From Casp-actino8 sp044358015 (lineage in GTDB: Bacteria; Actinomycetota; Acidimicrobiia; Acidimicrobiales; Ilumatobacteraceae): a stretch of DNA of 64,000 nucleotides. Below the pieces are notes generated by a model, which saw only the letters and a list, made by a program, of their open reading frames with translations, was not told the origin of the DNA and did not search any database. Below, piece by piece: positions 16,178 to 25,420 of the stretch. Every line of letters begins with the position of its first letter. Within the stretch, counting starts at the first letter, position 1. The stretch lies in the NCBI GenBank assembly GCA_044358015.1, contig JBIKOO010000006.1, forward strand, positions 13,891 to 77,890, read 5' to 3'. The translations under genes were made by a program, and so were the position numbers.

Positions 16178-17445
16178 GGCGAGGCAATAACGCTGATACG
16201 TTCATTGAATTGGCTATGACCTTGGTCGTCGAAGCCGAAGGTGATGAACTCAGCACGCGATGGATCGCCATTGGGATCAAGATCAAGTAATCCGGTAATG
16301 CCGTTGTAGTCAATATTGAGCGACTGTTGCAGTAGAGCCAAACAATCCTCAAAGACATTGCAGCCTGATCCGCCGCGGCTCACTTCGGGTACCTGGGCCA
16401 TGAATTCTTCGGCGAAATCTGATTTGCTTGAAATTGCCGCGAGTGCCAACAAGTTGATGCAGTCGGTGATCGCAGTTGAAAAGGCGGGAAGAGAAATACT
16501 GCTATTTGAATCGGCGCCAGCAAATGCATCAACAGCAACACCGACAAGTTCACGCCGAATATCTGAATCGAGATTGGCGTTGCTATTGAGGTCAACGGTC
16601 GCAAGAGCATCATTGACGATGATCTTGTTGAGTGATTGCGTGTCGAGCAAGCTGTTCAGTAGTCGGCCACCGCTCTCGCTATCTCCGATGAGTGTGATGA
16701 CCCGATTGGGATCGGCGGTGAGTTGCTCGGCAATCGGAGCGAAGTCGGCAGTGGTGGTGTCGTAGGCGACTTCAGCGATGATGCTGATTCCTTGAACCGA
16801 CAGTGATCGTCTTACTTCGGCCACGAACGAGCGGCCAAAGGGATCGTCGGGGTAAGCGATGCTGGTCTCAACTACTCCGGTCTGTTCAATCACTTGGGCG
16901 ATTGCCTCGCTGGCCAAAATGTCCGATGGTGTGGTGCGAACGAATAGGCCATTATCTGGAAACGAAGCGAGTGCAACGGCGGTTGCCGTTGGCGAGCATG
17001 AACCGACCTTGTTTTCAACCAACCGCGGAAGAACTGACAGGGCAATTGGTGAAGACATCAGACCTACCAGCGCGTCGATTTGAAATTCACTGATGAAGTC
17101 ATCAACCGCGGCAAGCGCTGTTGCCGACTCGTTACCTTCATCACGAATCACGAGTTCAACATCACGTCCGAGAATGCCACCATTGGCGTTCACGACGTTG
17201 ATTGCATCAGTCGCGACTTGAATGAGTGGCTCACCTAATTCGGCTCCGGGGCCAGATTGCGGAAGCAACAATCCAAGCCGAAAAACTCCATCTGAAATTT
17301 GCGGGGTAACGGTGGTGGAAACCTGTGGAGTGCTATCGGGCGTAGCGTTTGAATCGGACTGTGAGCATGAGGTGATGCTGCCGAAAATTCCTAATGTCAG
17401 CACGATCGCGACAATGGGTCGGCGGCGGGCGTTCATGAACTTCAC
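16174..17445 (-). CDS. Branched-chain-amino-acid-type ABC substrate-binding lipoprotein
   Basis: A type I periplasmic binding protein (Leu/Ile/Val family, Peripla_BP_6). The N-terminus has a lipoprotein signal ending in the lipobox ITSC (Cys about residue 27), then a Ser/Thr/Pro linker and the mature domain: FRLGLLLPQSGPGAELGEPL, NANGGILGRDVELVIRDEGN, DALVGLMSSPIALSVLPRLV, and AIAYPDDPFGRSFVAEVRR-like helix/strand elements. An alternative ATG (M4) is equally good. The usual permease and ATPase genes are absent, so this is an orphan receptor; ligand unknown. The 3' end overlaps hemQ by 4 bp. Confidence 0.82.
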   Translation of the reverse strand: MKFMNARRRPIVAIVLTLGIFGSITSCSQSDSNATPDSTPQVSTTVTPQISDGVFRLGLLLPQSGPGAELGEPLIQVATDAINVVNANGGILGRDVELVIRDEGNESATALAAVDDFISEFQIDALVGLMSSPIALSVLPRLVENKVGSCSPTATAVALASFPDNGLFVRTTPSDILASEAIAQVIEQTGVVETSIAYPDDPFGRSFVAEVRRSLSVQGISIIAEVAYDTTTADFAPIAEQLTADPNRVITLIGDSESGGRLLNSLLDTQSLNKIIVNDALATVDLNSNANLDSDIRRELVGVAVDAFAGADSNSSISLPAFSTAITDCINLLALAAISSKSDFAEEFMAQVPEVSRGGSGCNVFEDCLALLQQSLNIDYNGITGLLDLDPNGDPSRAEFITFGFDDQGHSQFNERISVIASP

Positions 17446-17469
17446 TCTACGAGAAGCAGAAGTAACAGT

Positions 17470-18177
17470 TCAGGTTGTTGGCGTATTCATGGGCGGGGGA
17501 GGTGGGAGCGTTCGGTCGGACTCAAGTTGTTGTTGCTCGGCAATGAGTTCAGCCTCGTAGCGATCCAGGGTGTCAAGCGCCATTGCCGAAGCTAATTCGA
17601 TACGAAATTGGACTTCGGTCGCGGGACCTTCGCCGTATCCGATTCCGGCTGGCTGGCTGCCAGTGGTCATCGCGAAAATTGTGATGCCACCAGGCAGGTG
17701 TGAACAACTCATCATTTTGTCGAAGCGCCATTCATGCGTTCGTTTAATCCCGGCAAACATCACGCGTTGATTAGTGACGAGAGCATTGCCTCGATCGGTG
17801 ACATCAATTGATTCTTCGCCTTTAGTGATCTTGCCACCTGTTTTACCGGCATTGAGTCGAACTCGACCAAAGATTGGGAACGAAACCCCGCCGTAACCAC
17901 CACTGTATTTAGTTGGTTCGCGAACATTTTCGATATAGGCCGAGTTCGCGAGATAGGCAACGGGGAATTCATCTTTCTTCAGCATGAATCCATAGTCATC
18001 GTGGTCGGTGAACTGTTCGGCTGTTTTACCATTGCGGCAATCACGGACAACCTCGAGCATCGTCTTCAGGGCGTCGAAGTCTTTTTGCCACTGCTGCATC
18101 TGTGTCTGCAGTTGGAGCGTTTGCATCGCGGCAGCCTGAGCAGCCTTCCGCTGTTTACGTGCTTCAAAGAATCCCAT
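17470..18177 (-). CDS. Conserved protein of unknown function, coiled-coil N-terminus
   Basis: From ATG 18177 the 235-residue product starts MGFFEARKQRKAAQAAAMQT, a basic helix leading into a Gln-rich coiled coil (about residues 15-55). A globular beta-rich domain follows (KKDEFPVAYL, GKITKGEESIDVTDRGNALVTNQRVMFAG, HEWRFDKMMSC), resembling PH-like folds that carry TNQRV/FxG strands. The end is a helix plus a Pro run (PPPPPP region). No signal peptide is present. A role in sensing or scaffolding is possible but not shown. The start at 18225 would add 16 poorly conserved-looking residues. Confidence 0.65.
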   Translation of the reverse strand: MGFFEARKQRKAAQAAAMQTLQLQTQMQQWQKDFDALKTMLEVVRDCRNGKTAEQFTDHDDYGFMLKKDEFPVAYLANSAYIENVREPTKYSGGYGGVSFPIFGRVRLNAGKTGGKITKGEESIDVTDRGNALVTNQRVMFAGIKRTHEWRFDKMMSCSHLPGGITIFAMTTGSQPAGIGYGEGPATEVQFRIELASAMALDTLDRYEAELIAEQQQLESDRTLPPPPPMNTPTT

Positions 18178-18385
18178 GGGCTCACCATATAGAAGGGCTG
18201 TGGCATTACGGGGAAGATTGCTCAATTGTCAGGGACAAACATCCCAATCCAGCGGAACCTTGAGTATTGGCGTGACATGACTGAGACGTTCTTGAGTGGT
18301 CGTGGGCAGAGGTTGTACCGACAACGGCGGCGCCAGTTTGAAGCCAGATGAGCGATCCGACTAAAAGCCTGATTACATAACGCAG
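18178..18385. other. Divergent promoter region, no gene seen
   Basis: A gap of 208 bases between two divergent genes. No tRNA, long hairpin or ORF of note is visible. TACATA at about 18374, six bases before the GTG start at 18386, is a possible leaderless -10 box for the rightward genes. Confidence 0.4.
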
Positions 18386-18826
18386 GTGGATCAGTATTCA
18401 ACCCGACTTCTCGAGACCTCTGACCGAGTCGTACCACAGTGGGTTGAACGCCTGATTCAAAAACATTGCAATGAGCACATGATCTCTGAGCTTAAGGACG
18501 GAGATCATGTCTCTTCGGTGGTGGCGCGGGTCGGCAATGAAGTGCATACCAAGCTGCGCGATTTGTTGTTATTAGATGTCTTTGAGCAACGCACTAATCC
18601 TCTGGCAATTTTTCGTCAAGCAACCCGACCGATTAGCGAACTATTGAAAACAGCTGGTTGCGCGCCAGTCGTACGGGATGAATTTGATGAGCGCTCATTC
18701 CCTGATGACATCTTTGGACTCAGCCCGGCTACGTGGGTTGATATTGACGAGACGATGGTCGAGCCAGGTATCGAGTGGGGCGCATGGAAAGCAGCCACCA
18801 TCATGATGCGGAAGAAGAAGCAATAA
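18386..18826 (+). CDS. Conserved hypothetical protein upstream of glnD
   Basis: A 146-residue acidic/helical soluble protein starting at GTG 18386 (DQYSTRLLETSDRVVPQWVERLI). It contains a helical first half (residues 1-85) and a second half with DEFDERSFPDDIFGLSPATW and DIDETMVEPGIEWGAWKAA, and ends in a basic KKKQ tail. I do not recognise a domain. It reads in the same direction as glnD with a 51-bp gap, so co-transcription is likely. Confidence 0.65.
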   Translation: MDQYSTRLLETSDRVVPQWVERLIQKHCNEHMISELKDGDHVSSVVARVGNEVHTKLRDLLLLDVFEQRTNPLAIFRQATRPISELLKTAGCAPVVRDEFDERSFPDDIFGLSPATWVDIDETMVEPGIEWGAWKAATIMMRKKKQ

Positions 18827-18877
18827 GAACCGGCTCTGAAATAGTTGTTCCGACGATTTTTCGGTCAGACTGTACGC

Positions 18878-21160
18878 ATGGAAGGTCGCCAGCAAGTACT
18901 CGCCGACACCAAATTGCGTGGGGTGAAGTTGACCCATGCCTTATGTCAGGCGACTGACGATTGGTTGAGAACTATATGGGCTGATGCGTGCGAGTCCGTC
19001 AAAGTTTCGAAGCGAGTCGCACTTGTCGCTGTCGGTGGATATGGGCGAGGAGAATTGGCTCCGTTCAGCGACCTTGATCTGATGCTCGTACATGATGGAG
19101 CCAAAAATATTGATGACCTCGCGTCAAAGATCTGGTATCCGATTTGGGACTCTGGAACAAAACTTGGTCACTCGGTTTGCACTGTGAAACAAGCCGTTGA
19201 GCTTGCAAAGTCTGAACTAGATGCGGCAACTGCGTTGTTGAGCGTTCGCTTGTTGGCAGGTGACGAATCACTTGCACATGAATTGAGTGCTGAGGGAATC
19301 AAAACTTGGAAAGCAAGTGCTTCCCTGCGACTGCCACAACTGATGCAACGAGTTCGTGATCGGCAACATGAAAATGGTGAGGTTGCTTTCTTACTCGAAC
19401 CGAATCTGAAAGAGGGATACGGCGGCCTACGAGACATTCATGCTTTGATGTGGGCCGAAACTGCGGGAGTTGAAATAACGCGCTCCGATCGTGATGCTTT
19501 GAACGCTGGTCGCGATGTGTTGATGGCTGTACGAGTCGCTCTTCATCGCCACGTAGGGCGAGCCGTCGAGGTGATGCATCTTGAAGATCAGGATTCGGTC
19601 GCAACTTTGTGCGGATATCGCAATGCCGATGCCTTAGTTGCCGCACTTTCAAATGCCGGACGGTCAGTTGCCTGGGTTGGCGATGAAGTGTGGGCCCGGG
19701 TTGCTGCAGCAAGAACTAAACCGGTTAAAGATCAACATCTAGCGCCTGGAGTGATCTTGCATCAAGGCGAAGTCCATCTAGATGAAACCATTGATCCGTC
19801 AACTGATCCCACGCTCTTACTCCGTGTCGCGGCTTCGGCAGCGCGGCATAAAGCCCGTATTGATCGCCCAACTCTTGATCGTCTTGCACAATCATGCCCG
19901 CCGATGCCGTCACCGTGGCCAGTTGGTGCGATTGATGATTTTGTCGGATTGTTATTGACGGCTCATGATGCGATTCCGGTTCTTGAAGCACTTGATCAAC
20001 GTGGCTTATGGGTCAAAGTGTTGCCCGAGTGGGCTCCCAATCGCAGCCGACCTCAGCGCAATGCGTATCACCGATTTACGGTTGACCGACACTTGTGGGA
20101 GGCAACTGCGAACGCGGCAACATGGGCTGATCGAGTTGCGCGCCCCGACCTACTTGTTTTGGGAGCGCTCTTTCACGACATCGGTAAGGGTTATCCCGGT
20201 GATCACACCGAAGTTGGCGTGACGATGGTTGAGCGCATCGGCCCACGACTTGGCCTGAACGCAGAAGATACTCAAGTGATCTGCAACATGGTGAAGAATC
20301 ATTTATTACTACCTGATGTGGCGACGCGCCGTGATTTGGCAGATAGTGCAACGATCATGATGGTCGCCGATGAAGTAAAAACTCCCTTGGTTCTTGATCT
20401 TTTACACGGTCTCACTGAAGCCGACAGTTTGGCGACAGGGACTGCAGCATGGGGAACGTGGAAGGCCGAGTTGGTGAATGATCTGGTGCGACGGGTTCAC
20501 CTCGTACTGGGTGGTGCCGAAATTGAAGAAGCACAGTGGCGGCTATTTCCAGATGCTGAAGTACTTGAAATGATGGCGGGTGGAGTGGTGACCTTTGGTG
20601 TCGCCGATGATTCGGTGACAGTGGTGAGCCCCGACCGTCCTGGAACATTTAGTCGCGTGGCCGGAGTGCTGGCCCTGCATGGTTTAGGAGTATTGGGCGC
20701 ACAAGCCCACTCCGATGAACAGGGAATGGCAGCATCGCAATTTAGGGTGATCGTGCCGAGCCATGGGCCTATTGAGTGGGCTCCAATTATTCAAAATCTG
20801 ACGCGGGCACTTCATGGTGAATTGGCGATTGAGGCTCGACTATCCGAACGAGCAAAAACCTATCGTCGCAAGCGTCGTTCGGCCGGAGAGTTAGCTCCGC
20901 CACGAGTGACATTCTTTGATGAAGCATCCTCGAATGCCACGGTGATTGAAGTGCGTGTGCCCGATCAACACGGAATTTTGCACCGAGTGACCAAGGCAAT
21001 GGCCGAAGTTGGTTTAGACATTCGTCATGCAACGGTGCAAACAATTGGCGACGAAGTCGTTGACTCGTTCTATGTGCGAACTGCTCGAGGCGAGAAGTTG
21101 ACCGACAAATTCCATCGTCAAGAAGTTGAACGAGCGATTCTGTTCTCGTTGGCTCCGTAA
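18878..21160 (+). CDS. glnD: [Protein-PII] uridylyltransferase/uridylyl-removing enzyme
   Basis: GlnD senses glutamine and adds or removes UMP (AMP in some actinobacteria) on PII. The 760-residue protein has the nucleotidyltransferase motif GGYGRGELAPFSDLDLML at 53-70 (both Asp present), EPNLKEGYGGLRDIHALMW, an HD hydrolase domain with LFHDIGKGYPGDHTEVG near residue 430, and two C-terminal ACT domains (VVSPDRPGTFSRVAGVLALHGL near 590; EVRVPDQHGILHRVTKAMAEVGL near 690). ATG 18878 is preferred over the upstream TTG 18845. No glnB or amtB is adjacent, an uncommon isolation. Confidence 0.95.
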   Translation: MEGRQQVLADTKLRGVKLTHALCQATDDWLRTIWADACESVKVSKRVALVAVGGYGRGELAPFSDLDLMLVHDGAKNIDDLASKIWYPIWDSGTKLGHSVCTVKQAVELAKSELDAATALLSVRLLAGDESLAHELSAEGIKTWKASASLRLPQLMQRVRDRQHENGEVAFLLEPNLKEGYGGLRDIHALMWAETAGVEITRSDRDALNAGRDVLMAVRVALHRHVGRAVEVMHLEDQDSVATLCGYRNADALVAALSNAGRSVAWVGDEVWARVAAARTKPVKDQHLAPGVILHQGEVHLDETIDPSTDPTLLLRVAASAARHKARIDRPTLDRLAQSCPPMPSPWPVGAIDDFVGLLLTAHDAIPVLEALDQRGLWVKVLPEWAPNRSRPQRNAYHRFTVDRHLWEATANAATWADRVARPDLLVLGALFHDIGKGYPGDHTEVGVTMVERIGPRLGLNAEDTQVICNMVKNHLLLPDVATRRDLADSATIMMVADEVKTPLVLDLLHGLTEADSLATGTAAWGTWKAELVNDLVRRVHLVLGGAEIEEAQWRLFPDAEVLEMMAGGVVTFGVADDSVTVVSPDRPGTFSRVAGVLALHGLGVLGAQAHSDEQGMAASQFRVIVPSHGPIEWAPIIQNLTRALHGELAIEARLSERAKTYRRKRRSAGELAPPRVTFFDEASSNATVIEVRVPDQHGILHRVTKAMAEVGLDIRHATVQTIGDEVVDSFYVRTARGEKLTDKFHRQEVERAILFSLAP

Positions 21161-21164
21161 GAGG

Positions 21165-21176
21165 TATCTTCTAGTT
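21165..21176 (+). promoter_or_regulatory. Leaderless -10 element of the Nudix gene
   Basis: TATCTT at 21165-21170 is six bases from ATG 21177 and lies just after the glnD stop, so the Nudix gene probably has its own leaderless promoter. Confidence 0.5.
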
Positions 21177-21884
21177 ATGAGCGATGCAACGTCAGCAGAT
21201 TTCACTCGCGACTTAGTGCGTTGGAGCGAAACTCTCGCCGGAATTGCTCGTACCGGAATGGGTTTTACGCAAAACTTGTACGAGCGCGAACGCTACGAAG
21301 AGGTTCTTCATGTTGCGGCTGATATTAAGGCTGCAGCAGATGAAGCATTAGAAGTACGCCGCGAACAAGATCACTTCGTTCAAGAGTGGATGGACTCAAT
21401 CGGCGAGGGGATCCCAGGGTACGTCACTCCAAAAGTTGCAATTGGTGCAATTGTCGGAAACGATGACGGTGAAATTCTTCTGATGCAGCGTGCCGACTCT
21501 GGAATCTGGTTGTATCCAACTGGTTGGGCTGATGTGGGTTATTCGGCCAGTGAAGTAGCGGTCAAAGAAGTACTGGAAGAAACAGGCATCGAATGTGAGC
21601 CAATGCAATTGCTCGGCGTTGTTGATGGTCAGCGAATGGGTTTCAGTCGCTTCGGTATGTATATGTTGCTCTTTCATTGCCGTGCAACTGGTGGAACTTT
21701 GCAAGGTCATCCGCTTGAAACGAGTGGGCTCGGCTGGTTTGCGGCAGATGCATTGCCGAGCGCTACCGCCGGAATTGAATGGTGGGGACAGATGGCATTC
21801 AATGCGATCAATGGTGAGCGATCAATCGCAACATTTGATTTGCCACGTCCAACAGTGTGGCGCCAGGGTGACTCAGCAGACTGA
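21177..21884 (+). CDS. Nudix hydrolase with N-terminal helical domain
   Basis: A 235-residue protein made of a helical N-terminal domain (residues 1-75, RWSETLAGIARTGMGFTQNLYERERYEEVLHVAADI; the Nudix_N type) and a Nudix domain. The Nudix box reads GWADVGYSASEVAVKEVLEETG: it keeps the metal-binding EExG but has Tyr for the first Glu and Lys for Arg, a variant usual in this subfamily. Likely substrates are nucleotide sugars or ADP-ribose-like dinucleotides. The start at 21177 is supported by a leaderless -10 box. Confidence 0.88.
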   Translation: MSDATSADFTRDLVRWSETLAGIARTGMGFTQNLYERERYEEVLHVAADIKAAADEALEVRREQDHFVQEWMDSIGEGIPGYVTPKVAIGAIVGNDDGEILLMQRADSGIWLYPTGWADVGYSASEVAVKEVLEETGIECEPMQLLGVVDGQRMGFSRFGMYMLLFHCRATGGTLQGHPLETSGLGWFAADALPSATAGIEWWGQMAFNAINGERSIATFDLPRPTVWRQGDSAD

Positions 21885-21885
21885 A

Positions 21886-22857
21886 TCAGTCGTCGTGTTG
21901 ACTACGTAAGAACTGTTCGACTTCTTCCATGAGGGCGTCGCTGTCAACTGGCTCATCGGGAAGCGGACCACTCAGGGGCGGAGCATCGTCCATTCCTTCA
22001 AAACGAAGTTGATCAGGTGATACGCCGTACGACGGCATGTCGTCTTCGTCGTCGTAATCTTCGTCGTAGTCATCATCGTCATCATCACTGCGGTTTTCGA
22101 GGCGATCGAGATAACGGGCCATTGAAGGATCGCTACTGATGAGATCATCAATCTGCTCTTCGTAGAGTTCGGCCTGTGCATCAAGCATCATTGTGGGCGC
22201 ATCGCAGCCAACAATTTCGGCAAGGCGCTCGATGAGCGCAGAGGCTGCTTTTGGTGAAGGAATTTGTGCTGCGTACGCCGGCACCGCGGCCCACAAAGAA
22301 GCAGTAGAAAAGCCGGCAGTGTGAGCAGCATCATTGAGGACGCCGACGATTCCGGTGGGGCCTTCGTAGCGGCTGCGCTGTAAATCGTGAGCATCAATCA
22401 TTGTTTGATCAGTAGCGGTTCCGAGCACTTGGGTTTCGTGGCGGTGTGGAACATCGGCCAGGAGTGCACCGAGAGAAATAAAAGTTGATGCGTTGTATTC
22501 GCGAGCAACGCCAACAATCTGTTCGCTAAAGAGTTTCCAACGTAACGCTGGCTCGGGACCGAGGACAAGAATCAGATCAACATCACCACTGGTGACGCTC
22601 CAAAGACTGACGGTCGGCCACACAATGTGACGCGTTGAATCGGTGTTAAGTCGAACATGCGGGCGAATCGTTGCGAAGTCAGTGAATTCTTCAGGATTGA
22701 TTTCGGCAAGAGGTGCCGCTCCCAAATTTTCAACGAGATGTTTGACGGCTGTGCTGGCAGCGTCGGCGGCGTCATTCCAGCCAGTAAAGGCGGCGATGAC
22801 ATGGGGTCGACGCAATTCAGGTCGACGGATCCAACGGACGTGTTCTAGATCAGCCAT
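21886..22857 (-). CDS. PAC2 family protein (proteasome-assembly-chaperone-like)
   Basis: A 323-residue member of the PAC2 family, named after eukaryotic proteasome assembly chaperones and common in actinobacteria. Landmarks are VIAAFTGWNDAADAAS (about 20-35), PTVSLWSVTSGDVDLILVLGPEP, FISLGALLADVPH, EGPTGIVGVL and SLWAAVPAYA. After the domain there is a very acidic stretch near 256-275 (DDDDDDYDEDYDDEDD) and a C-terminal helix. Function in bacteria is not settled. It is convergent with the Nudix gene (1-bp gap). Confidence 0.85.
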   Translation of the reverse strand: MADLEHVRWIRRPELRRPHVIAAFTGWNDAADAASTAVKHLVENLGAAPLAEINPEEFTDFATIRPHVRLNTDSTRHIVWPTVSLWSVTSGDVDLILVLGPEPALRWKLFSEQIVGVAREYNASTFISLGALLADVPHRHETQVLGTATDQTMIDAHDLQRSRYEGPTGIVGVLNDAAHTAGFSTASLWAAVPAYAAQIPSPKAASALIERLAEIVGCDAPTMMLDAQAELYEEQIDDLISSDPSMARYLDRLENRSDDDDDDYDEDYDDEDDMPSYGVSPDQLRFEGMDDAPPLSGPLPDEPVDSDALMEEVEQFLRSQHDD

Positions 22858-22935
22858 TGACCGTAACGATACCGCCCAAAATGGGGTCCGAAATCAGTTC
22901 ACCCACACCACTTTGGCGCGTCTTTATGTTTGTAT

Positions 22936-24018
22936 TTACAGAATCGGGCGGATAATGAACTGGCCAAATCCGCCGTCACCAGTGACCTCGTCAACGAGGT
23001 TGCTGTCGTACACCTCGTTCGGACCCTGCATGAGGTCGTACTCGGTGGCGCCAACTGGAGTTGTTACCAAAGTCCAGGCTTGGCGTTTGTAGGTCAAGTT
23101 CTGCGGATGAAGGCGGTGAGCCTCTTTCCACCACTGCACCGCGGCATCTGAATTGTTTTGGCGGTGAAAGTACTCACCAAGTTCGAAACATGCAGTTGCT
23201 CGCGCTTCATTGTCGGAGCGCGGCTGACTTCGGGCGATAACTTCGTCGGGAGTGAGGGCAAACTGCGATGAAGATCCATTGCGGACCCAATCCAAAATTG
23301 CCTCACGGTAGGCCTCGGCATCATCGGGAATTGCTTTAACTGCGTGCATCATTTTGCTCAGCTGTTCGGGAAGACCTTCGGGAATTTCCATATCACGTAA
23401 TGGACTACGTTCAATTGATGCGCCTTCGGCTGGTCGAACCAACACGCCGTCTTCATCAATCCATGCGGCCATCGGGATATTGGTAAAGCCGAATAGCGAA
23501 TTGGTGATATGCAGCGTGTCAACCAAACTTGGATGCGTTGGATTGACAAGGTCATTCCAAGGCTTCGCTAAAGCTGGATCAATATCAAGTGCAACGGTAA
23601 CGACAGTTGCTCCGAGGCTTTCGATTTCACTGTGAAGTGCTTGCCACCCGGGCAAGCTAGAGCGGCAGCCTCAATAACTAGACCAGGCAACCAGAACAAC
23701 TTTCTTGCCACGCAGTGATGACAACTTGAATGACTCGCCGTTGAATGTTTTTAACTCGGGGTCGGCGGCAACTGCGGTGCTGAGCGACTTGCCGGAGAGT
23801 GTTGCTGAACCAAGTGCCCAGACTCCGTGATCGGTGTCGTGGACAAGTGGCATACCTAATTTCTGTGCGGCGATTGCAATGTCAATCATGCCGTCGGGAG
23901 ATAACGCACCTGGTGCTGGAACACATACTTCGCCGCGACACAGCCCTTCTGGCTTTGGTTGCCAGTCGGTTGCGCGTGCGAACTCGTCGGCGGTAGCGCG
24001 GAGTTCAGTCAAGATCAT
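22936..24018 (-). CDS. Thioredoxin-like (ResA/TlpA-type) redoxin with in-frame UGA, probable selenoprotein, with helical C-terminus
   Basis: Read through the TGA at 23673-23671 the frame gives 360 residues. Residues 1-115 include KPEGLCRGEVCVPAPG and the strand KVVLVAWSSY, where the redox motif should follow. The next codons are UGA-Gly-Cys-Arg-Ser-Ser-Leu-Pro-Gly-Trp, so UGA sits where thioredoxin-like relatives have the attacking Cys (WASWCGCR type). The fold continues after it (VVTVALDID, NIPMAAWIDEDGVLVRPAEG) and ends in TPR-like helices (ATACFELGEYFHRQNNSDAAVQWW). A SECIS-like hairpin follows the UGA. A plain nonsense mutation is the alternative. The -10-like CATACT lies six bases before ATG 24018. 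Confidence 0.75.
23639..23673 (-). promoter_or_regulatory. Candidate bacterial SECIS element
   Basis: On the minus strand the UGA (23673-23671) is followed by 13 bases, then a perfect 7-bp stem GCTTGCC/GGCAAGC (23657-23651 with 23645-23639) closed by the 5-nt loop CGGGT. There are 20 nt from UGA to the apical loop and a G at loop position 2, which matches the known spacing (about 16-37 nt) and loop rule for bacterial SECIS hairpins. Confidence 0.65.
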
Positions 24019-24068
24019 GTCGTCAGTATGTCACTCACGCCGCACGAAAGCGTGGTTGGGGCCTCTCT

Positions 24069-25394
24069 CTAGCCGAGACTGCGAACTTTGAGGGCATGGG
24101 CTTTTTCGTGGAATTTCGCTCGGATCAGATCTTCATCAACCCCGAGCACACGCCCGTTTTCCATGATGAACTGGCCATTCACGATGGTGTGGCGCACATC
24201 GTCGGCGCGGGTTGAATAGACGAGCGCAGACATCGGGTCATAAACCGGCTGGGCATGAGCAGTATCAAGGTTGACAACGATGACATCTGCCTTGGCGCCA
24301 ACTTCGAGTCGACCAGTATCTGGACGGTTCATGGCGAGCGCACCTTGATACGTGGACATTTCAAGGAGTTCGTTGATTTTTAAGAATTCAACATCGCTCG
24401 TGTTGGTCTTGTGAATGAGCCCAGCGAATTTCATTTCTTGGAACATGTCACTGGCGTTATGGCTTGCTGGTCCATCGGTTGCCAGACCCACTGTGATTCC
24501 GGCTTCGCGAACTTGGCGAAGGGGCATCGTGCCCGAACCTAACTTCGCGTTACAGACGGGGCAGTGACCAATCTTTGTGCCAGTTTCAGCCAACAACTTG
24601 ATGTCTGTTGCATCGAGTTGCGAACAATGTCCGGCGGTGACATCTGGTCCGAGGAAACCAAGCGAGTGCAACCATTGCACTGGGCGCAGGCCGTAGTTGT
24701 CTAGGCAGTAATTCACTTCTTGCATACCTTCAGACAAATGAGTGTGAATCGGCACTTGGTGTGCGTCAGCAACTTCGCGAACGAGTCGCCACATTTCCTC
24801 ACCACATGAATAGACCGCGTGCGGTGACAATGCGATGCGCAAAAGGTCATCGCGAGTCTTGTGATGTTGTGCGGCAAGATTGCCGAAATTGTTGATGGTC
24901 TTCCACGAGTAGTCGGTGATTGAGGCGTAGAGGCCGCGATCGGCAAATCCGTATCCGAGTGTTGCGCGCAGGGGGATCTCTTTGAGGGCTTCAATTTGAG
25001 GTTCAACTGCGTACGCATCGAAATGTTCGTTGAATGAAGTGATTCCCGATCGTGCCATTTCAACAAGGCCACACATGCTTGCCCAATAAAGCGTTTCTTC
25101 GTCAAAGTTTTGCTTGAGCTTCCACATGGTCTGGAGCCATTCAAAAAGCAGAACGTCTTCAAGAAGTCCGCGAAGCAACAAGTTTGAGGCAATGTGAGTA
25201 TGGCTGTTGCAGAATCCCGGCATGACTGCACAGTTACGAGCGTCAATAACTTTCTTGGCGTTAGAAACATCAATGTCTTGTGCTGTTCCCACTGCGCTAA
25301 TTGCGTTGCCCGTAACGGCAATGACGCCATTGTTGATAACGGGTTGACCCGCCATTGGTAATACTGCGCCGTTAATGATTGCAATATCGATCAT
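24069..25394 (-). CDS. Amidohydrolase, 5-methylthioadenosine/S-adenosylhomocysteine deaminase-like
   Basis: A 441-residue TIM-barrel amidohydrolase of the TrzA/MtaD/SsnA group. Metal ligands are visible as H65-x-H67 (FCNSHTHIASN), a His in HTHLSEGMQE (about 215), a His in TAGHCSQLDA and Asp in GLATDGPASHNASDM (about 307). The C-terminal beta domain has RLEVGAKADVIVVNLD. MTA/SAH deaminase is the best guess; guanine- or chlorohydrolase-like activities share these motifs. An MTA/SAH nucleosidase at 53987-54712 would act on the same substrates. Confidence 0.85.
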   Translation of the reverse strand: MIDIAIINGAVLPMAGQPVINNGVIAVTGNAISAVGTAQDIDVSNAKKVIDARNCAVMPGFCNSHTHIASNLLLRGLLEDVLLFEWLQTMWKLKQNFDEETLYWASMCGLVEMARSGITSFNEHFDAYAVEPQIEALKEIPLRATLGYGFADRGLYASITDYSWKTINNFGNLAAQHHKTRDDLLRIALSPHAVYSCGEEMWRLVREVADAHQVPIHTHLSEGMQEVNYCLDNYGLRPVQWLHSLGFLGPDVTAGHCSQLDATDIKLLAETGTKIGHCPVCNAKLGSGTMPLRQVREAGITVGLATDGPASHNASDMFQEMKFAGLIHKTNTSDVEFLKINELLEMSTYQGALAMNRPDTGRLEVGAKADVIVVNLDTAHAQPVYDPMSALVYSTRADDVRHTIVNGQFIMENGRVLGVDEDLIRAKFHEKAHALKVRSLG

Positions 25395-25420
25395 CGCAAC
25401 ATTCTTACCGCTTGCAAGTC

